Assembly: GCA_049487715.1 (NCBI GenBank)
Contig: CP150549.1
Location: 806,001 to 870,000, forward strand
Reading direction: 5' to 3'
Source of the DNA: Pycnococcus provasolii
Lineage: Eukaryota > Chlorophyta > Pseudoscourfieldiophyceae > Pseudoscourfieldiales
DNA: 64,000 nucleotides
The notes beneath the pieces were generated by a model. The model did no database searches. It had not been told where the DNA came from and saw nothing but the letters and a program-made list of their open reading frames with translations. Position numbers and translations under genes: made by a program. Of this stretch, positions 1-9,561 are shown in pieces. Within the stretch, counting starts at the first letter, position 1. Each line of letters starts with the position of its first letter.

Positions 1-1512
1 GCGGACAAGGTGCCGTATGACGACAGCCACATTACCAAGGATCTTTCGTCGCTTGCGAAGCGCATGGAGGCAGCCGAGCGCGAGCTCCACGACCATCTCG
101 AGCGCATTCGACGCGGCGACGCCACGGACATGGACCTCGACAAGCGCATCGCCACGCTCGAAATGCTTGATATTCGTGCCAAACTGCGTGACATGGATAA
201 TCGCATGACCGCACTTGAGAATAGCGACAGGCCATCCCAGCCAGCTCCGATTCACGCACCCAAGCCAATCGCCGCGGCAGATATCGATCACGAGCACGAT
301 GACCTGAACAAGCGCATCGCGGCGCTCGAGTCGCAGCTTGAAGCACTTCAGGCGGTGCGATCGAGCCTATCCGACGTGCAGAGCAGGCTTGCACGCGCTG
401 AGTCTGAGCTGCAGGATGTGGGTTCAGAGCTAGGCGCAACGCGTGGCGACATGTCGAAGCTGCGAAAACGCCTGGAGAAGCTCCTTGCGCGCGTGGAAGC
501 GCTGGAGGGCAGACTGCACCTTGACGAGACGTCGCTGAGCAACCTTCACGCTGAGTCGAGCATGCTCACAGGACGCTGCCTGAGTTGCGACAGGCCATTG
601 CCTGACGGAGTCAGGACGGCAGTCGCGCCGTGGGTTCCGCGGCAGAGAATGCCACGTGGTTTTGTTCGCGTGGACGATCCAGATAAGGTGGACATGTACG
701 GGGAACGCGCGGACGTGCGTGACCCGCCGCCGTCATACGTGGATACGTACGACGCACCCCGTGCAATATCGCCCCCGTCGCACCGCAAGTCAGCCGCGCT
801 TTTGCCTGGAGTGAACCCCGTGAGATCATCGCTCGACAGCGCAGAGCTTATTCGGCATGCGGGAACGTCGACGTCGACGAGCAGCTTAGGCACATCACCT
901 CGAGGAGACAGCGCACTGTTCGGCGCTACAGCGCCTCCTTCGAAGGTGCACTCGTCCACGCCAACACACTGGTTCGCGAACTCGTCGACTCCGGATGTGC
1001 ACCTCAACAGGACGGCTGGCCCGAGTGAGTATGGGCGTCCCAACACCAGCGATCCAGCAATGAGCCCACGCCGCAAGCCGCCGATATCCGTGGACGAGTC
1101 CGACATTGAGGCTGCGAGAGCGCGGCTGAAGTCCGCGGGTCAGGCGAGTCCGCGCGTGGATAAAGGTGCGAGCGGCGGATCGTTCGCGCCGTACAACTAC
1201 ACGCCGTACAGCCGATCCCAGAAGCGTGCTTACGGTGTGCCCGGTCATGGGTACGTTACGCATCGAGGTGTTTTGGCCGTGAATAACCCATACACCTCAG
1301 CTCTTGCAGCGAGTCAGAGCGTGCCGGGAGGGCTGTCGAACAGCCCCTCAGCCGGGCTCGTGTCACCACGGGTACCGGACTCGCGTGCCTCCCCTCGTGG
1401 TGGAGCTCAGCATGTGACAACGAAGTATCACAGCACGTATGGCGGTGGACGTCGCGATCCTGGGTCCGTTACCCCTCGCAACGCACCTTCGCAGACGCGC
1501 AATATCGAATGA
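1..1512 (+). CDS. Coiled-coil protein with a CxxC motif, DUF4795/QRICH2-like (5' partial)
   Basis: The frame is already open at base 1 and the first in-window candidate codon is GTG, so the true start lies to the left. The first ~170 residues are charged and heptad-like (repeated R/K-L-E patterns), which predicts a long coiled coil. It is followed by the short motif GRCLSCDRPLP near residue 190. A coiled coil leading into a CxSCDRP motif is what I remember of DUF4795 proteins such as QRICH2, some of which are sperm-flagellum proteins; this is family recall, not a search result. The remaining ~300 residues are Ser/Pro/Arg-rich and look disordered, with repeated SPR motifs that could be phosphorylation sites. 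A TGTAA pentamer lies at 1548-1552, just past the stop. A cytoskeletal or flagellar role is inference. Any other coiled-coil protein with a chance CxxC cannot be excluded. Confidence 0.6.
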   Translation, partial: ADKVPYDDSHITKDLSSLAKRMEAAERELHDHLERIRRGDATDMDLDKRIATLEMLDIRAKLRDMDNRMTALENSDRPSQPAPIHAPKPIAAADIDHEHDDLNKRIAALESQLEALQAVRSSLSDVQSRLARAESELQDVGSELGATRGDMSKLRKRLEKLLARVEALEGRLHLDETSLSNLHAESSMLTGRCLSCDRPLPDGVRTAVAPWVPRQRMPRGFVRVDDPDKVDMYGERADVRDPPPSYVDTYDAPRAISPPSHRKSAALLPGVNPVRSSLDSAELIRHAGTSTSTSSLGTSPRGDSALFGATAPPSKVHSSTPTHWFANSSTPDVHLNRTAGPSEYGRPNTSDPAMSPRRKPPISVDESDIEAARARLKSAGQASPRVDKGASGGSFAPYNYTPYSRSQKRAYGVPGHGYVTHRGVLAVNNPYTSALAASQSVPGGLSNSPSAGLVSPRVPDSRASPRGGAQHVTTKYHSTYGGGRRDPGSVTPRNAPSQTRNIE

Positions 1513-1666
1513 CGAGGACTTTTTTTCTCTCATAGTTTTGACAGACGTGTAATAAGTTCTTGATTGTTTTTATTCGTTGTTATTGTGAGTTATCGGGTGG
1601 TATGTTCTTCGTTTTTGTTTTTGGTCAGATATGTTCTAAAAGAATTTTATTAAACTTTTCTGCTCT

Positions 1667-3307
1667 TTAAGCAACCATGATGCGATCGTCAATCTTCAGC
1701 ACCATCCGCACTGTCTCAGTTGCCAATCCAATCGCGCTCGAGGTAACCAGGAGCGGTTGCAGGACCTTCTCTTCCAGAATGTCCGTGATGGTTCCTTTCC
1801 TGACGTTGATACCCGCCGTTTTCATGCCCTTGGCATGCATCGCACGCAGCTCCGTGACGATCTGGATGGGGTGCAATCCCGCATTTTCCGCGAGCGTGTA
1901 TGGCACAACCTCGAGCGCCTCAGCATAAGCCTTGACGCAGTAGCTCTGCATGCCAAGAAGCTCGCTGCTCCACTGCCGAAGGCGTTGGCTGATCTCAATC
2001 TCTGGGGCGCCTCCGCCGGCAAGGAGGAATCGCTTCTGAACGAGACAGCGGATGACGCACAGCGCGTCATGCAGCGAGCGCTCAGCCTCGTCGGCGACGA
2101 GCTTGTTCGACCCGCGCACGAGCACCGTCGCGGTGCTTCCCATGTTCTCGATTCCGGTAATCTTCGTCACCGAGCCTCCGCCACCCAGCGTCGTTTCCGC
2201 GACGAGCTTGGCGTGACCAAGCTTGTCCGGCGTGAGCTGGTCGACGTGCGCGACGGGACGACAGTTGAGCGTCTTGGACACAAACTCGATCTCGTCGCGC
2301 TCGACGTCCTTGATCACGAGGATCTTCGCCTTGGCAAGGTAGTGCAGGCTGAGCTCCGTCGTCGCGTCGCGGAGGATGGACTTCTGGATGAGCAGCACGT
2401 TGCACCCGCTCGCCTTGATCTTCTTCACCAGGCCGAGGATGTAGTTGCGCTCCTCCTTGAGAATGCGGTCCATCGCGGCATAGTCGCTGACGATGACGTT
2501 ATTCTCGAGGTCGGTCTTCGGGGGGGAGACGCAGAACTGGATTAGCGCGATCTTCGCGTTCTCGACGCGCGACAGGCCGTTGGCCGTCTTGCTCACCTTC
2601 TGCGTGAACACGAGTCCGTCCACCATCTCGGTGTCGTCGATCGTCCCTCCCACTTTGGTAACGACTCGGATGTCGCGCAGATCGCAGTGCGACTTCATGT
2701 GGTCGGACACCTTGAGGACGGAGTCGACGGCGATGGGAGCGAGTAAGCTTGCGTGCTGGGACACAACCTTGCTTCCGAGCGATGTGGTGGCGGCAGCGAT
2801 GAGACTGTTTCGGTCGGTGAGGTCGACGGGTATGCCAAGCTCATTCTCGAGGATTTCCTGCGCCTTGTTGGCTGCGGCGTTCATGGCGTCGCTGATGACG
2901 GTGGGGTGTACGCCCCTCTGAATGAGCTCGAGGCACTTTTTGAGGATCGATCCGCACAGCACGACGACGGACGTCGTTCCGTCGCCGGCGACGACATCCT
3001 GGCTGTGGCTGAGATCGACGAGCATCTTCGCCGCGGGGTGTTCGAGGTTCATCTTCTTGAGGATCGTCGCACCGTCGTTCGTGATGATCACCTCGCCGTT
3101 GGGTGCCGCTACCATCTTGTCCATGCCACGCGGTCCCAAGGAAGTGCGCACTGCATCAGCGACGGCTTTTGCGGCTTCCATGTTGGAGGTGCGCACGTCC
3201 GCCTTTATTTTGGTGTCGCGGTACGTCTCACCTTTCTTTCCTCCGAGGGATCCCATGGCGGGCGCCTTGGAGGCGGCTGCTACTACGGGGGCAGGGGCGG
3301 CAGCCAT
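1667..3307 (-). CDS. CCT4: CCT4, delta subunit of the TRiC/CCT cytosolic chaperonin
   Basis: The 546-residue protein matches the delta subunit of the eight-subunit ring that folds actin, tubulin and WD-repeat proteins in the cytosol. Visible group II chaperonin motifs are [18 protein letters not shown], the ATPase loop [14 protein letters not shown] and GGGAPEIE. Delta-type signatures include LRDI, the GGTIDD stretch, [10 protein letters not shown] and [14 protein letters not shown] chose the ATG at 3305-3307 because the protein then begins at the usual distance from the first motif. An upstream in-frame ATG at 3386-3388 would add 27 Pro/Ser-rich residues with no family counterpart. The gene is a single open frame. 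It ends close to the end of the preceding gene, which is on the other strand, and its start faces the EF-hand gene across a shared upstream region. Confidence 0.97.
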   Translation of the reverse strand: MAAAPAPVVAAASKAPAMGSLGGKKGETYRDTKIKADVRTSNMEAAKAVADAVRTSLGPRGMDKMVAAPNGEVIITNDGATILKKMNLEHPAAKMLVDLSHSQDVVAGDGTTSVVVLCGSILKKCLELIQRGVHPTVISDAMNAAANKAQEILENELGIPVDLTDRNSLIAAATTSLGSKVVSQHASLLAPIAVDSVLKVSDHMKSHCDLRDIRVVTKVGGTIDDTEMVDGLVFTQKVSKTANGLSRVENAKIALIQFCVSPPKTDLENNVIVSDYAAMDRILKEERNYILGLVKKIKASGCNVLLIQKSILRDATTELSLHYLAKAKILVIKDVERDEIEFVSKTLNCRPVAHVDQLTPDKLGHAKLVAETTLGGGGSVTKITGIENMGSTATVLVRGSNKLVADEAERSLHDALCVIRCLVQKRFLLAGGGAPEIEISQRLRQWSSELLGMQSYCVKAYAEALEVVPYTLAENAGLHPIQIVTELRAMHAKGMKTAGINVRKGTITDILEEKVLQPLLVTSSAIGLATETVRMVLKIDDRIMVA

Positions 3308-3923
3308 GACTCTGAAGTGCGAGGGCGAGGGCGAGTGTGCTGGAAAAGGGGAAGGGGGAGGGGGAAGGGAAGGAAGCACGCGGCACATTCATTTCCTTCT
3401 TCGCACTGAATTCACATGGGAGAAAGAACCCCCTGGCTGCCTGGGGGAGGGGGGCAAAACCTAATCAAACCTGATGCACTGTTTGTTTTATGCCGTGCAT
3501 AGTCTAGTTGATGGATTGATTTTTTTAATCCTGTCCTCCCTGTCCTGTCACCCTGTCCTGTCCTGTTCCGTGTTCGTTCTCCCCTGCTTTCTGCTTTCTG
3601 CTTTCTGCTTTCTGTCCTGCTTGTTGTTTATTGTTTGGGCGCGCCTTTTAGGTTTTCTTCTTCCCTTTTCTTTTCTTCACGACGGAAACACGGGGTTTGG
3701 GTTTGGGTTTGGGTTTGGGTTTTCGGGGTTGGGTTTTCTTTCGGGGTTTGGGTTTCGGGTTGATTATTAGGGCTTACGATAAGGTCTTACGATACAGTTG
3801 ACCACCACGTGCTGCCCGGTGCTCTCGCCGCCCCCAACCTACCTTTACCAGATACCACTATCGTAGCTTGAGCTTGAGCTTCGCCGACGTGCATCATTAT
3901 CGTCTGTCCCATCAGCTGCAGCC
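3308..3923. promoter_or_regulatory. Divergent upstream region of CCT4 and the EF-hand gene
   Basis: This 616-base stretch has no convincing gene. It separates two gene starts pointing away from each other, so it probably holds both promoters. It contains a purine-rich tract beside CCT4, C/T-rich repeats (variants of CCTGTCCTGT and CTGCTTTCTG) at about 3540-3620, and a G-rich telomere-like block at about 3694-3769. Confidence 0.5.
3694..3769 (+). repeat. Telomere-like G-rich repeat, GGGTTT units
   Basis: Several tandem GGGTTT units are followed by imperfect variants such as CGGGGTTTGGG. This resembles interstitial telomeric sequence or plant telo-box elements more than a chromosome end, because genes continue on both sides. 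Confidence 0.7.
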
Positions 3924-4550
3924 ATGGGACAGAAGCACTCGAGCTTGCGCTTCGTGGCGGTGGTGCTTTCCCAGGAGACGGGCCTGTCCAAGGAGCACAT
4001 TGAGAAGTTAAGAAAAGTATTTGAAAAACGTGCGGCAGAGGAGAAGAGCGCAACCACGATGAACCTGCGCGAGTTTCAAGAGGCTATGGGCGACGTGGGT
4101 ATCGACCTGACGAGTGACTTGGGCAAGCTATTGGCAGGGCCTCTGTTTTCTGCTTTCGACACAGACGGCGAGTCCGAGGTTAGCTTCAAGGAGTTCGTAA
4201 AGGGCATCGCGGCGCTCACAACCGGCTCGCTGGAAGAGCGCATGCGCCTTGCTTTTGACATCTTGGACGCGAACCACGATCACGTGCTCAGCCGCGAGGA
4301 GCTCGTGGGTGGAATTGGCTCGATAGCGCGCGCTCTTGCCGCTGGCAATTCCAAAGCAGCACCCGCGGGGGCCGCTGCAGAGCTGGGCCTGCCATTTGAG
4401 ACACCCGAGGAGGCGGACGTCGCGGCGTTTGTCGACGAGCTGCTCAAAAGCCACGGCTCGGACGGCCAACTCACTCTGGCGCAGTTCCTCGAGGCGAGCG
4501 AGGTGCACCCGCTGCTCACGCAGGTGCAGAAGAGCTTCGTGGGCAAGTGA
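3924..4550 (+). CDS. EF-hand calcium sensor, calcineurin B/CBL-like
   Basis: This 208-residue protein has the size and layout of the calcineurin B, CBL and recoverin superfamily of calcium sensors. Two canonical-looking loops are visible: residues 79-90 (starting DTDGESEV, ending in Glu) and 115-126 (starting DANHDHV, ending in Glu). The N-terminal hand (about 40-51) and the C-terminal hand (about 177-188) are degenerate. The N-terminus MGQKHSS has Gly2 and a Ser at position 6, which fits N-myristoylation and membrane attachment. The ATG sits in a CAGCCATGG context. An Ala-rich insert at about 138-152 separates the third and fourth hands. Likely partners are a phosphatase A subunit or a protein kinase; none is identified here. 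Confidence 0.85.
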   Translation: MGQKHSSLRFVAVVLSQETGLSKEHIEKLRKVFEKRAAEEKSATTMNLREFQEAMGDVGIDLTSDLGKLLAGPLFSAFDTDGESEVSFKEFVKGIAALTTGSLEERMRLAFDILDANHDHVLSREELVGGIGSIARALAAGNSKAAPAGAAAELGLPFETPEEADVAAFVDELLKSHGSDGQLTLAQFLEASEVHPLLTQVQKSFVGK

Positions 4551-4876
4551 GTCAGTCCCTAGTGTCGCTCAGTCAGTAACGGAGGAACTTGAGTCACTTG
4601 GTCGAGTCCAAGGGGCGTCCACTCACACACACGAGGATGCACGCGTCGCCGCTATGCACCTATCCTATACCACGAAACTTTATCGGTGCTTCGAGGGGTT
4701 AGGGTTAGGGTTACGGCTAGGGTTACGGCGTGTGCCCATATTTCTGAGGTACTTTTAGAACCTCGTCATTTTCCACCGGTTTTCGCTCTTGGCTTAAGGG
4801 CCGCACGCACGCTTTGTGTCAGTCACGCGCACCCAGCCTGCGCCTGCACTACGATAGAATCTGCGAGCTTGCACAT
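4551..4876. other. Intergenic region with telomere-like block
   Basis: This stretch of 326 bases has no gene. It holds a short ACAC tract and a GGGTTA/GGGTTAC block at about 4697-4732, and it must contain the upstream signals of the repeat-protein gene at 4877. Confidence 0.6.
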
Positions 4877-5461
4877 ATGGCGAGCCACTGGGCCACGTCT
4901 TCATCTTCGTACGGCGCGTTCTACAGCGACCCGAACCTCAGTCCACTCAAACCGGCGCGGGAGCCTGAGTCAACAAATCTGCCCAGCGATGACTCGAACT
5001 TAGTGCACGTGCCAAAAGGCATCACGACGACAGAGGAGGCGGCAGCGCGCGAGGAGTTCTTGGCGGCGTACGGCACGGAGCACGAAGGCAAGGATACGAA
5101 GTCGAACGTCGTGGGTATGAAGGGTGGGCTTACCACCACAGCCGACGCGGCAGCGCGCGAGGAGTTCTTGGCGGCGTACGGCACGGAGCACGAAGGCAAG
5201 GACACAGAGTCGAACGTCGTGGGTATGAAGGGTGGGCTTACCACCACATCCGACGCGGCGGCACGCGAGGAGTTCCTGGCGGCGTACGGCACGGAGCACG
5301 TCGGGCGAGATACGCAGGACAATTTGGGCCCTGGTATGGTTCCCACTGCTGAGGCTGCCGCTGGGTTGGCGTTTGCAGATTACTACGGCGACCAGCACGT
5401 TGGCAAGGACACGGCATCGCAGCTGGTGGGTACTGAGAGAGGCTTCGTTGCGAAAGAATGA
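4877..5461 (+). CDS. Protein of four 36-residue tandem repeats, unknown function
   Basis: The 194-residue protein starts at the ATG at 4877-4879 (MASHWATSS). The longer upstream frame begins with an unconvincing sequence. After a ~50-residue lead come four units of about 36 residues. Each carries TTTx-AAAREEFLAAYG, then TEHEGKDT, then a V/LVG turn. The first three are nearly identical at protein and DNA level with a 108-base period; the fourth is diverged (FADYYGDQHVGKDT). No signal peptide or membrane segment is visible. The units are acidic and amphipathic, and each probably folds as a short helix plus turn. I do not recognise the family. Near-identity of three units suggests recent tandem duplication or gene conversion. 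Confidence 0.75.
   Translation: MASHWATSSSSYGAFYSDPNLSPLKPAREPESTNLPSDDSNLVHVPKGITTTEEAAAREEFLAAYGTEHEGKDTKSNVVGMKGGLTTTADAAAREEFLAAYGTEHEGKDTESNVVGMKGGLTTTSDAAAREEFLAAYGTEHVGRDTQDNLGPGMVPTAEAAAGLAFADYYGDQHVGKDTASQLVGTERGFVAKE
5015..5338 (+). repeat. Three near-identical 108-base tandem units
   Basis: The same GAGGAGTTC start point recurs at 5051, 5159 and 5267, exactly 108 bases apart. Each unit encodes 36 residues of the host protein, so the frame is preserved. Differences between units are few and mostly synonymous or conservative. Confidence 0.9.
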
Positions 5462-5761
5462 ACAACTGTGCTCCCGCCGCACTAATCTGCGCGCCCGCCA
5501 TTCGGGGTTCGGGAATTCCCCTCCGAGGTCCGGGGCTGGAAGTCTTCGCCCTCGCCGGATCTGGGCCCATACTTACCGAAATCTGAATTCAACCAAACCA
5601 CCTGGATCCATGCCCGTGGTGGGAATACAAACTCACTATAAACCTCAGTATTATTCTCGTGCACATCGTCAACGTCCTCGTCCTCGTCCTTGTCCTTGTC
5701 GTGTGTCTTCTCCTTGCTGTGGTGCGTCTTCACGCTTGCTTACCTTTAATAAGGGGAAGGG
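5462..5761. other. Intergenic region
   Basis: I see no gene in these 300 bases. There is a CGTCCTCGTCCTTGTCC tandem run near 5671-5702 and an AT-rich patch TTACCTTTAATAAGG shortly before the kinase start. Confidence 0.5.
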
Positions 5762-7252
5762 ATGATGATGGCGATGGCGGCGACTCGTGACACAGATGCA
5801 GATGCAGGGGAAGAAGCGTTCTACGTCGGCGTCGACTTTGGAACGAGTGGAGTACGCGCAACCGCGACAGATGCCTCAGGGGCGAAAGTTGCAGAGACCA
5901 GGGTCGGGTACGGAGAGGAGGAGGCGCGGCTTGTCATGCAGAGCGAGGACGTGCACGGTGTGCAGCAGACTAAGTGGCACGCGCACGAGACGAACGACAT
6001 CGTGCGTGGATGGAGATGGGCTCTGCACGCTGCCATCGTGCAGCTGCCGCTGACAGTACGCAAGGCAACGCGCGCAATCTGCGTCGACGGCACGTCAGCT
6101 ACTGCACTTCTCGTCGACGCAGAGACGGGCGTGAGCAGGAGCAAAGTCGCGTGGTACTGCGACGCGCAGCCAGATGTGGCCGTGGCAAAGGCGCGCGAGT
6201 GGGCACCCGAAGGGCACACGAGCACGTCCAGCACAAGCACGCTCGCGAAACTAGCGTGTTTTGTGGACGACGGCGGCGGCATGTCAGCCCTCGACGGAAC
6301 GGTGCTCGCCCATCAAGCAGATGTGGTTGCAAGCTGGCTGCACGGACGCCACGGCGTGACTGACTGGAACAACGCACTCAAGCTCGGCTTCGACGCCAAG
6401 GCTTTGTCATGGCCAGACTGGCTCGCGAGTGCTCCCGTGGCACCATTGCTACCACGTGCGGTGCATGCACCCGGCGAGCTGGTGGCACCCGTGACGGAGG
6501 AGGCGGCAAGTCTCCTCAGCCTGCCGGGCGACGGAAGATGCCAGGTGTGTGCGGGCACGACCGATTCCATCGCGGCGTTCCTCGCGCTCGCACCAGCGTC
6601 TGGCACATTTTCCGTCGGCGACGCTGTGACGAGCCTCGGCTCTACGATTGCCATCAAGCTTGTGAGCGATGTGGCGGTTGAGGATGCAGCGTGCGGCGTG
6701 TACAGCCACCGATTGCGCCTGCCTTCGCTGGACGAGTCGAGCGGCACGCACAGGCTCAGCGAGAGTGCCGCCTGGCTCGCGAGTGGCGCAAGCAATGCCG
6801 GCGCGGCGTGCCTGCGCGCGGAGGTGGGCGACGACGCGACTCTCGCTCGCCTGACGGATGAGCTGATGGCACGCCCATCGCCCCTGCCTCGCACGGGCCT
6901 GGCGTACTACCCGCTTCCTCGTGGTCGCCCCGGCGAACGGTTTCCCGTCAGCGACGCGAGCAAGCCGCCCGTGTACGAACCTCGTCCCGACGACGACGCC
7001 ACCTTCTTTCTCGGCTTGCTAGAGAGTTTGTCGGACATCGAGGCGGACGGCTACGCGGCACTGAGACGGCTCGGTGCGCCCGCGCCTCGCCGTATCCTGA
7101 CGGCTGGTGGAGGTTCGATCAACGCCGTATGGCGCCAGCTGCGCGCCGACCGCAGCCTTCCCGTGACGCGAGGCGGTGAGGATGCCGTTTCCACCGAGGC
7201 GTCGTACGGCGCCGCACGCCTCGCGCGTGCGGGGGTGAAGGGTGCGCTTTAA
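5762..7252 (+). CDS. FGGY-family sugar kinase, D-ribulose kinase-like
   Basis: The 496-residue protein has the FGGY/xylulokinase fold. It has an N-terminal phosphate-binding motif VGVDFGTSGVRA (about residues 21-32), a second motif CVDGTSAT, the hinge-region segment CAGTTDSIAAF, the GSTIAIK stretch and a C-terminal adenosine-binding TAGGGSINAVWRQ. Distinctive blocks (NALKLGFD with SWPDWL, and TEASYGAARLA) are, as I recall, shared with the plant and cyanobacterial group of short FGGY kinases characterised as D-ribulose kinases. The reaction would be D-ribulose plus ATP giving D-ribulose 5-phosphate, feeding the pentose phosphate or Calvin cycle. The N-terminus is short and Met/Ala/Asp-rich; I do not see a clear transit peptide. 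TGTAA follows the stop at 7266-7270. D-xylulose as substrate is the main alternative. Confidence 0.85.
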   Translation: MMMAMAATRDTDADAGEEAFYVGVDFGTSGVRATATDASGAKVAETRVGYGEEEARLVMQSEDVHGVQQTKWHAHETNDIVRGWRWALHAAIVQLPLTVRKATRAICVDGTSATALLVDAETGVSRSKVAWYCDAQPDVAVAKAREWAPEGHTSTSSTSTLAKLACFVDDGGGMSALDGTVLAHQADVVASWLHGRHGVTDWNNALKLGFDAKALSWPDWLASAPVAPLLPRAVHAPGELVAPVTEEAASLLSLPGDGRCQVCAGTTDSIAAFLALAPASGTFSVGDAVTSLGSTIAIKLVSDVAVEDAACGVYSHRLRLPSLDESSGTHRLSESAAWLASGASNAGAACLRAEVGDDATLARLTDELMARPSPLPRTGLAYYPLPRGRPGERFPVSDASKPPVYEPRPDDDATFFLGLLESLSDIEADGYAALRRLGAPAPRRILTAGGGSINAVWRQLRADRSLPVTRGGEDAVSTEASYGAARLARAGVKGAL

Positions 7253-8283
7253 TTTATGTACTGTATGTAACATACTGTATGCCCGAACGCCACTATTGGT
7301 ATCTGCCAATCATCTCCCCCCGAATTAATGTCCCGCAGGGGGGATTCCCCATATCCCCTGAGCGAAGCAGGCGGCGAGGCCACTCTTGGATCTCCTTCCC
7401 CCCCTGCGTGGCGCCGCCGCTGAGCAGCACGCATCGACGCGTTTACGCGTCGATCACGCAGGCGGAGGTCGAATTTTCTCCCACCCACCCACCCTGTAGA
7501 GGACCTCGGGGATGCAAGGGATATGGGTTATTCGGGTTATTGCCGTTACAATGCAACCTAGTCACTGATCCTGGGTGACGCGCAATCCGATGGGCAACTG
7601 ACTGCGTCTCTGACGGCGAGGCTTCCACACTCCTGCACTCTACTCCCAATCACTTCGAATGACGGAAGGATCATCGGTCGCGTTTGCATTCTCCCTTCTG
7701 GAAGTCTTTGCAAGCGACGGGATTAGCTTCGTTCCCTCTCTTCTTCGCGGTGCACCGCGCCTTCTTGGTCGGCGGGTCTTTCGCCTTCCCCACGTGGGAC
7801 GCATTCGCGAGCTTGAGGTTTATGTGCGCCAGGTGTTGTCCGTTTCTCTTGACGCTTCGATGAAAGCCGAAAACTCTTTCGCGTCGTCGAATTCCGTTGC
7901 GTCAGCAAAGGCCTTCTTGTTGCACCCCTCGTGTCGACACGGATAAGGCTTAAGCATCGTATGTACGCGCTCGTGTTCCGTGCGCGCACTGCTTGTCGTA
8001 AACACGTGGTGGGTGCGGCGCTGAACAATGAACATCGACCGCCGACCGGGATCCCGAACGAAAGCCCCCCCCCCCTCCCTCCCTGGAACTGACCCCCCCC
8101 GCAGTTTTCCCCCCCTACGAGGGATCCCCACCCCACCTGGGACCAAACCTTACGCGAAAGTTTTTGAAATCACTTTTTCCGCATACGTGGCGGCGTCGGC
8201 ATCGGCATCGGCGGCGCTGGAGGTGACCAGTGTTGTCAGTCCCATACGTGGCGTCCCTCTCGCTCGCTCATCTCGCTATCACG
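7253..8283. other. Long intergenic region before the PfkB gene
   Basis: About 1.03 kb lies between two sugar-kinase genes on the same strand. It contains a zinc-finger-like relic on the minus strand (see the entry at 7723-8035), an ACGCGTTTACGCGT-type palindrome near 7438, C-rich tracts at about 8068-8130, and two GGGATCCC palindromes at 8048 and 8121. No intact gene is visible. Confidence 0.5.
7723..8035 (-). pseudogene. Possible C2H2 zinc-finger gene relic
   Basis: On the minus strand an ATG at 8033-8035 opens a frame reading SARTEHERVHT then KPYPCRHEGCNKKAF. That is the linker and first half of a C2H2 finger of the TFIIIA type (H..H, KPYxC, 4 residues, C, then xxxF). The frame ends at 7820. 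A neighbouring frame then continues with a basic segment that includes HLAHINLKLANASHVGK and PPTKKARC, like the end of a finger and a basic tail. The pieces sit in different frames and no complete finger remains, so this looks like a decayed fragment. It could also be the terminal exon of a spliced gene, or chance. Confidence 0.35.
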
Positions 8284-9561
8284 ATGGCGAACCGCCTGAA
8301 CGAGCTTCTGCGTTCGTCGTATAATCCCTATAATCATTCTTCTCCTGGGGTTCGCTCTGGTGGTTGGGAAGGCTCTGGTGGTTCACGGGTTAGTAGTAGG
8401 GCTAGTAGAGGGAATAGTAGGAGTATCTGTAGTGAAGTTTCTGTGCTCACCGTCGGCGACCCGCTCATGGACGTCGTCATCCAGGTGGACGACGCGTTTC
8501 TCACCGAAAAAGGCTTGACCCGTGGAGGGTGCCTGCCGTGCGACTTGCAAGACGCGGAACTGCTTGTCGACGAGGCGAAAAAAGCCTGTGGGACAGACAT
8601 CAGCCTTAGACCGGGAGGTTCGGCGGCAAACGTCGCGCGCATGATGGCGAGGCTCGGTGGAAGTGTGGCGGTGAAATTCGTTGGATCGTGCGGCGACGAT
8701 GACATGGGTGAAGCGTATAGAAAAAGCATGGAAGCGGAAGGGGTGTGCGCTGAAGGAGTCGTCGCCACTGATTCCTACGACACCGGAAGGTGTGTCTGCC
8801 TGGTTGAGGAGTTGAACGGAGAGCGCACGATGCGATCGTTTTTAGGAGCATCCTCGGCGCTCGACGCTAGCGCGGTTGCAAGTGCTGCTCCTGGCATCAC
8901 CATGTGCCATCTCGAAGGCTACGCGCTCTGGCGTGATGGGCTTACCGCGGCGTGCGCCAAAGCGGCAATAGAGAATGCGGGACGACCATGTGTTCTCAGT
9001 CTTGACCTGGCGAGCCACGAACTTGTGACACGTCGCTTCGACGAGCTGCGCCAGGTGCTTGACGGTGGTCACTTCGACGTCATCTTCTGCAATGAAGAAG
9101 AGGCACTGGCACTTGACGCCTGTCTCTCTGGATCGGATGCAGGCGTTGACGACGACGACGACGGTGACGACCTTGACCGCGACGCTGCCATCATGCGTGC
9201 GCTCGACTACCTAAGCGCATCGTGCTCAACGTTTGCGAATGTCAGCCTCGGAGCGCGTGGATGCCTCGTGGCAAGCCAGCGGCACGGAGTGCAGAGCACC
9301 TTTATTGAAGGGATTACCGTGCGCCATGTTGTTGATACGGTGGGATGTGGCGACGCTTACGCCGCTGGCGTTTTGTGGGCTTTGGCGCAGGGTGCGCATC
9401 CCGTGTGCGCTGCTCGTATCGGACAAGCATGCGGTGCGGCGACGGCTAGCAGCGTGGGTGCAACCGTCATGGACGATGGAGGTCTGCAGATGCTACAGTG
9501 GACAGTGGATGCATATCTTGCCCAAGGTGGCAGTTTGCTACAACCGTCGACGACGTTGTGA
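8284..9561 (+). CDS. PfkB-family carbohydrate or nucleoside kinase
   Basis: The 425-residue protein has both PfkB signatures. The first is the glycine-rich LRPGGSAANVARMMARLG, which binds substrate and forms the lid hinge. The second is DTVGCGDAYAAG, containing the catalytic Asp and anion hole. Between them are conserved blocks VKFVGSCGDDDMG and a FCNEEEA motif. The DTxGCGD form with Cys in place of Ala, and GDAYAAG rather than GDAFxAG, places it away from typical fructokinases and nearer adenosine-kinase-like or unassigned algal PfkB proteins. The start is the ATG at 8284-8286; the longer frame opens with GTG. The N-terminal ~55 residues are Ser/Gly-rich and may be a transit peptide. An acidic Asp run at about residues 300-315 is an insertion. 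Substrate unknown. Confidence 0.85.
   Translation: MANRLNELLRSSYNPYNHSSPGVRSGGWEGSGGSRVSSRASRGNSRSICSEVSVLTVGDPLMDVVIQVDDAFLTEKGLTRGGCLPCDLQDAELLVDEAKKACGTDISLRPGGSAANVARMMARLGGSVAVKFVGSCGDDDMGEAYRKSMEAEGVCAEGVVATDSYDTGRCVCLVEELNGERTMRSFLGASSALDASAVASAAPGITMCHLEGYALWRDGLTAACAKAAIENAGRPCVLSLDLASHELVTRRFDELRQVLDGGHFDVIFCNEEEALALDACLSGSDAGVDDDDDGDDLDRDAAIMRALDYLSASCSTFANVSLGARGCLVASQRHGVQSTFIEGITVRHVVDTVGCGDAYAAGVLWALAQGAHPVCAARIGQACGAATASSVGATVMDDGGLQMLQWTVDAYLAQGGSLLQPSTTL

Noticed and set aside
1757-2545. 262-codon open frame on the plus strand inside CCT4
   Set aside because: It is antisense to a strongly conserved chaperonin gene and has no recognisable protein features; the high GC third positions of CCT4 create it.
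3308-3388. Upstream ATG for CCT4 adding 27 residues
   Set aside because: The added Pro/Ser-rich stretch is absent from the family and the internal ATG gives the expected N-terminus.
5015-5338. CRISPR-like regular repeats
   Set aside because: The 108-base units are contiguous, coding and without unique spacers; eukaryotic nuclear context.
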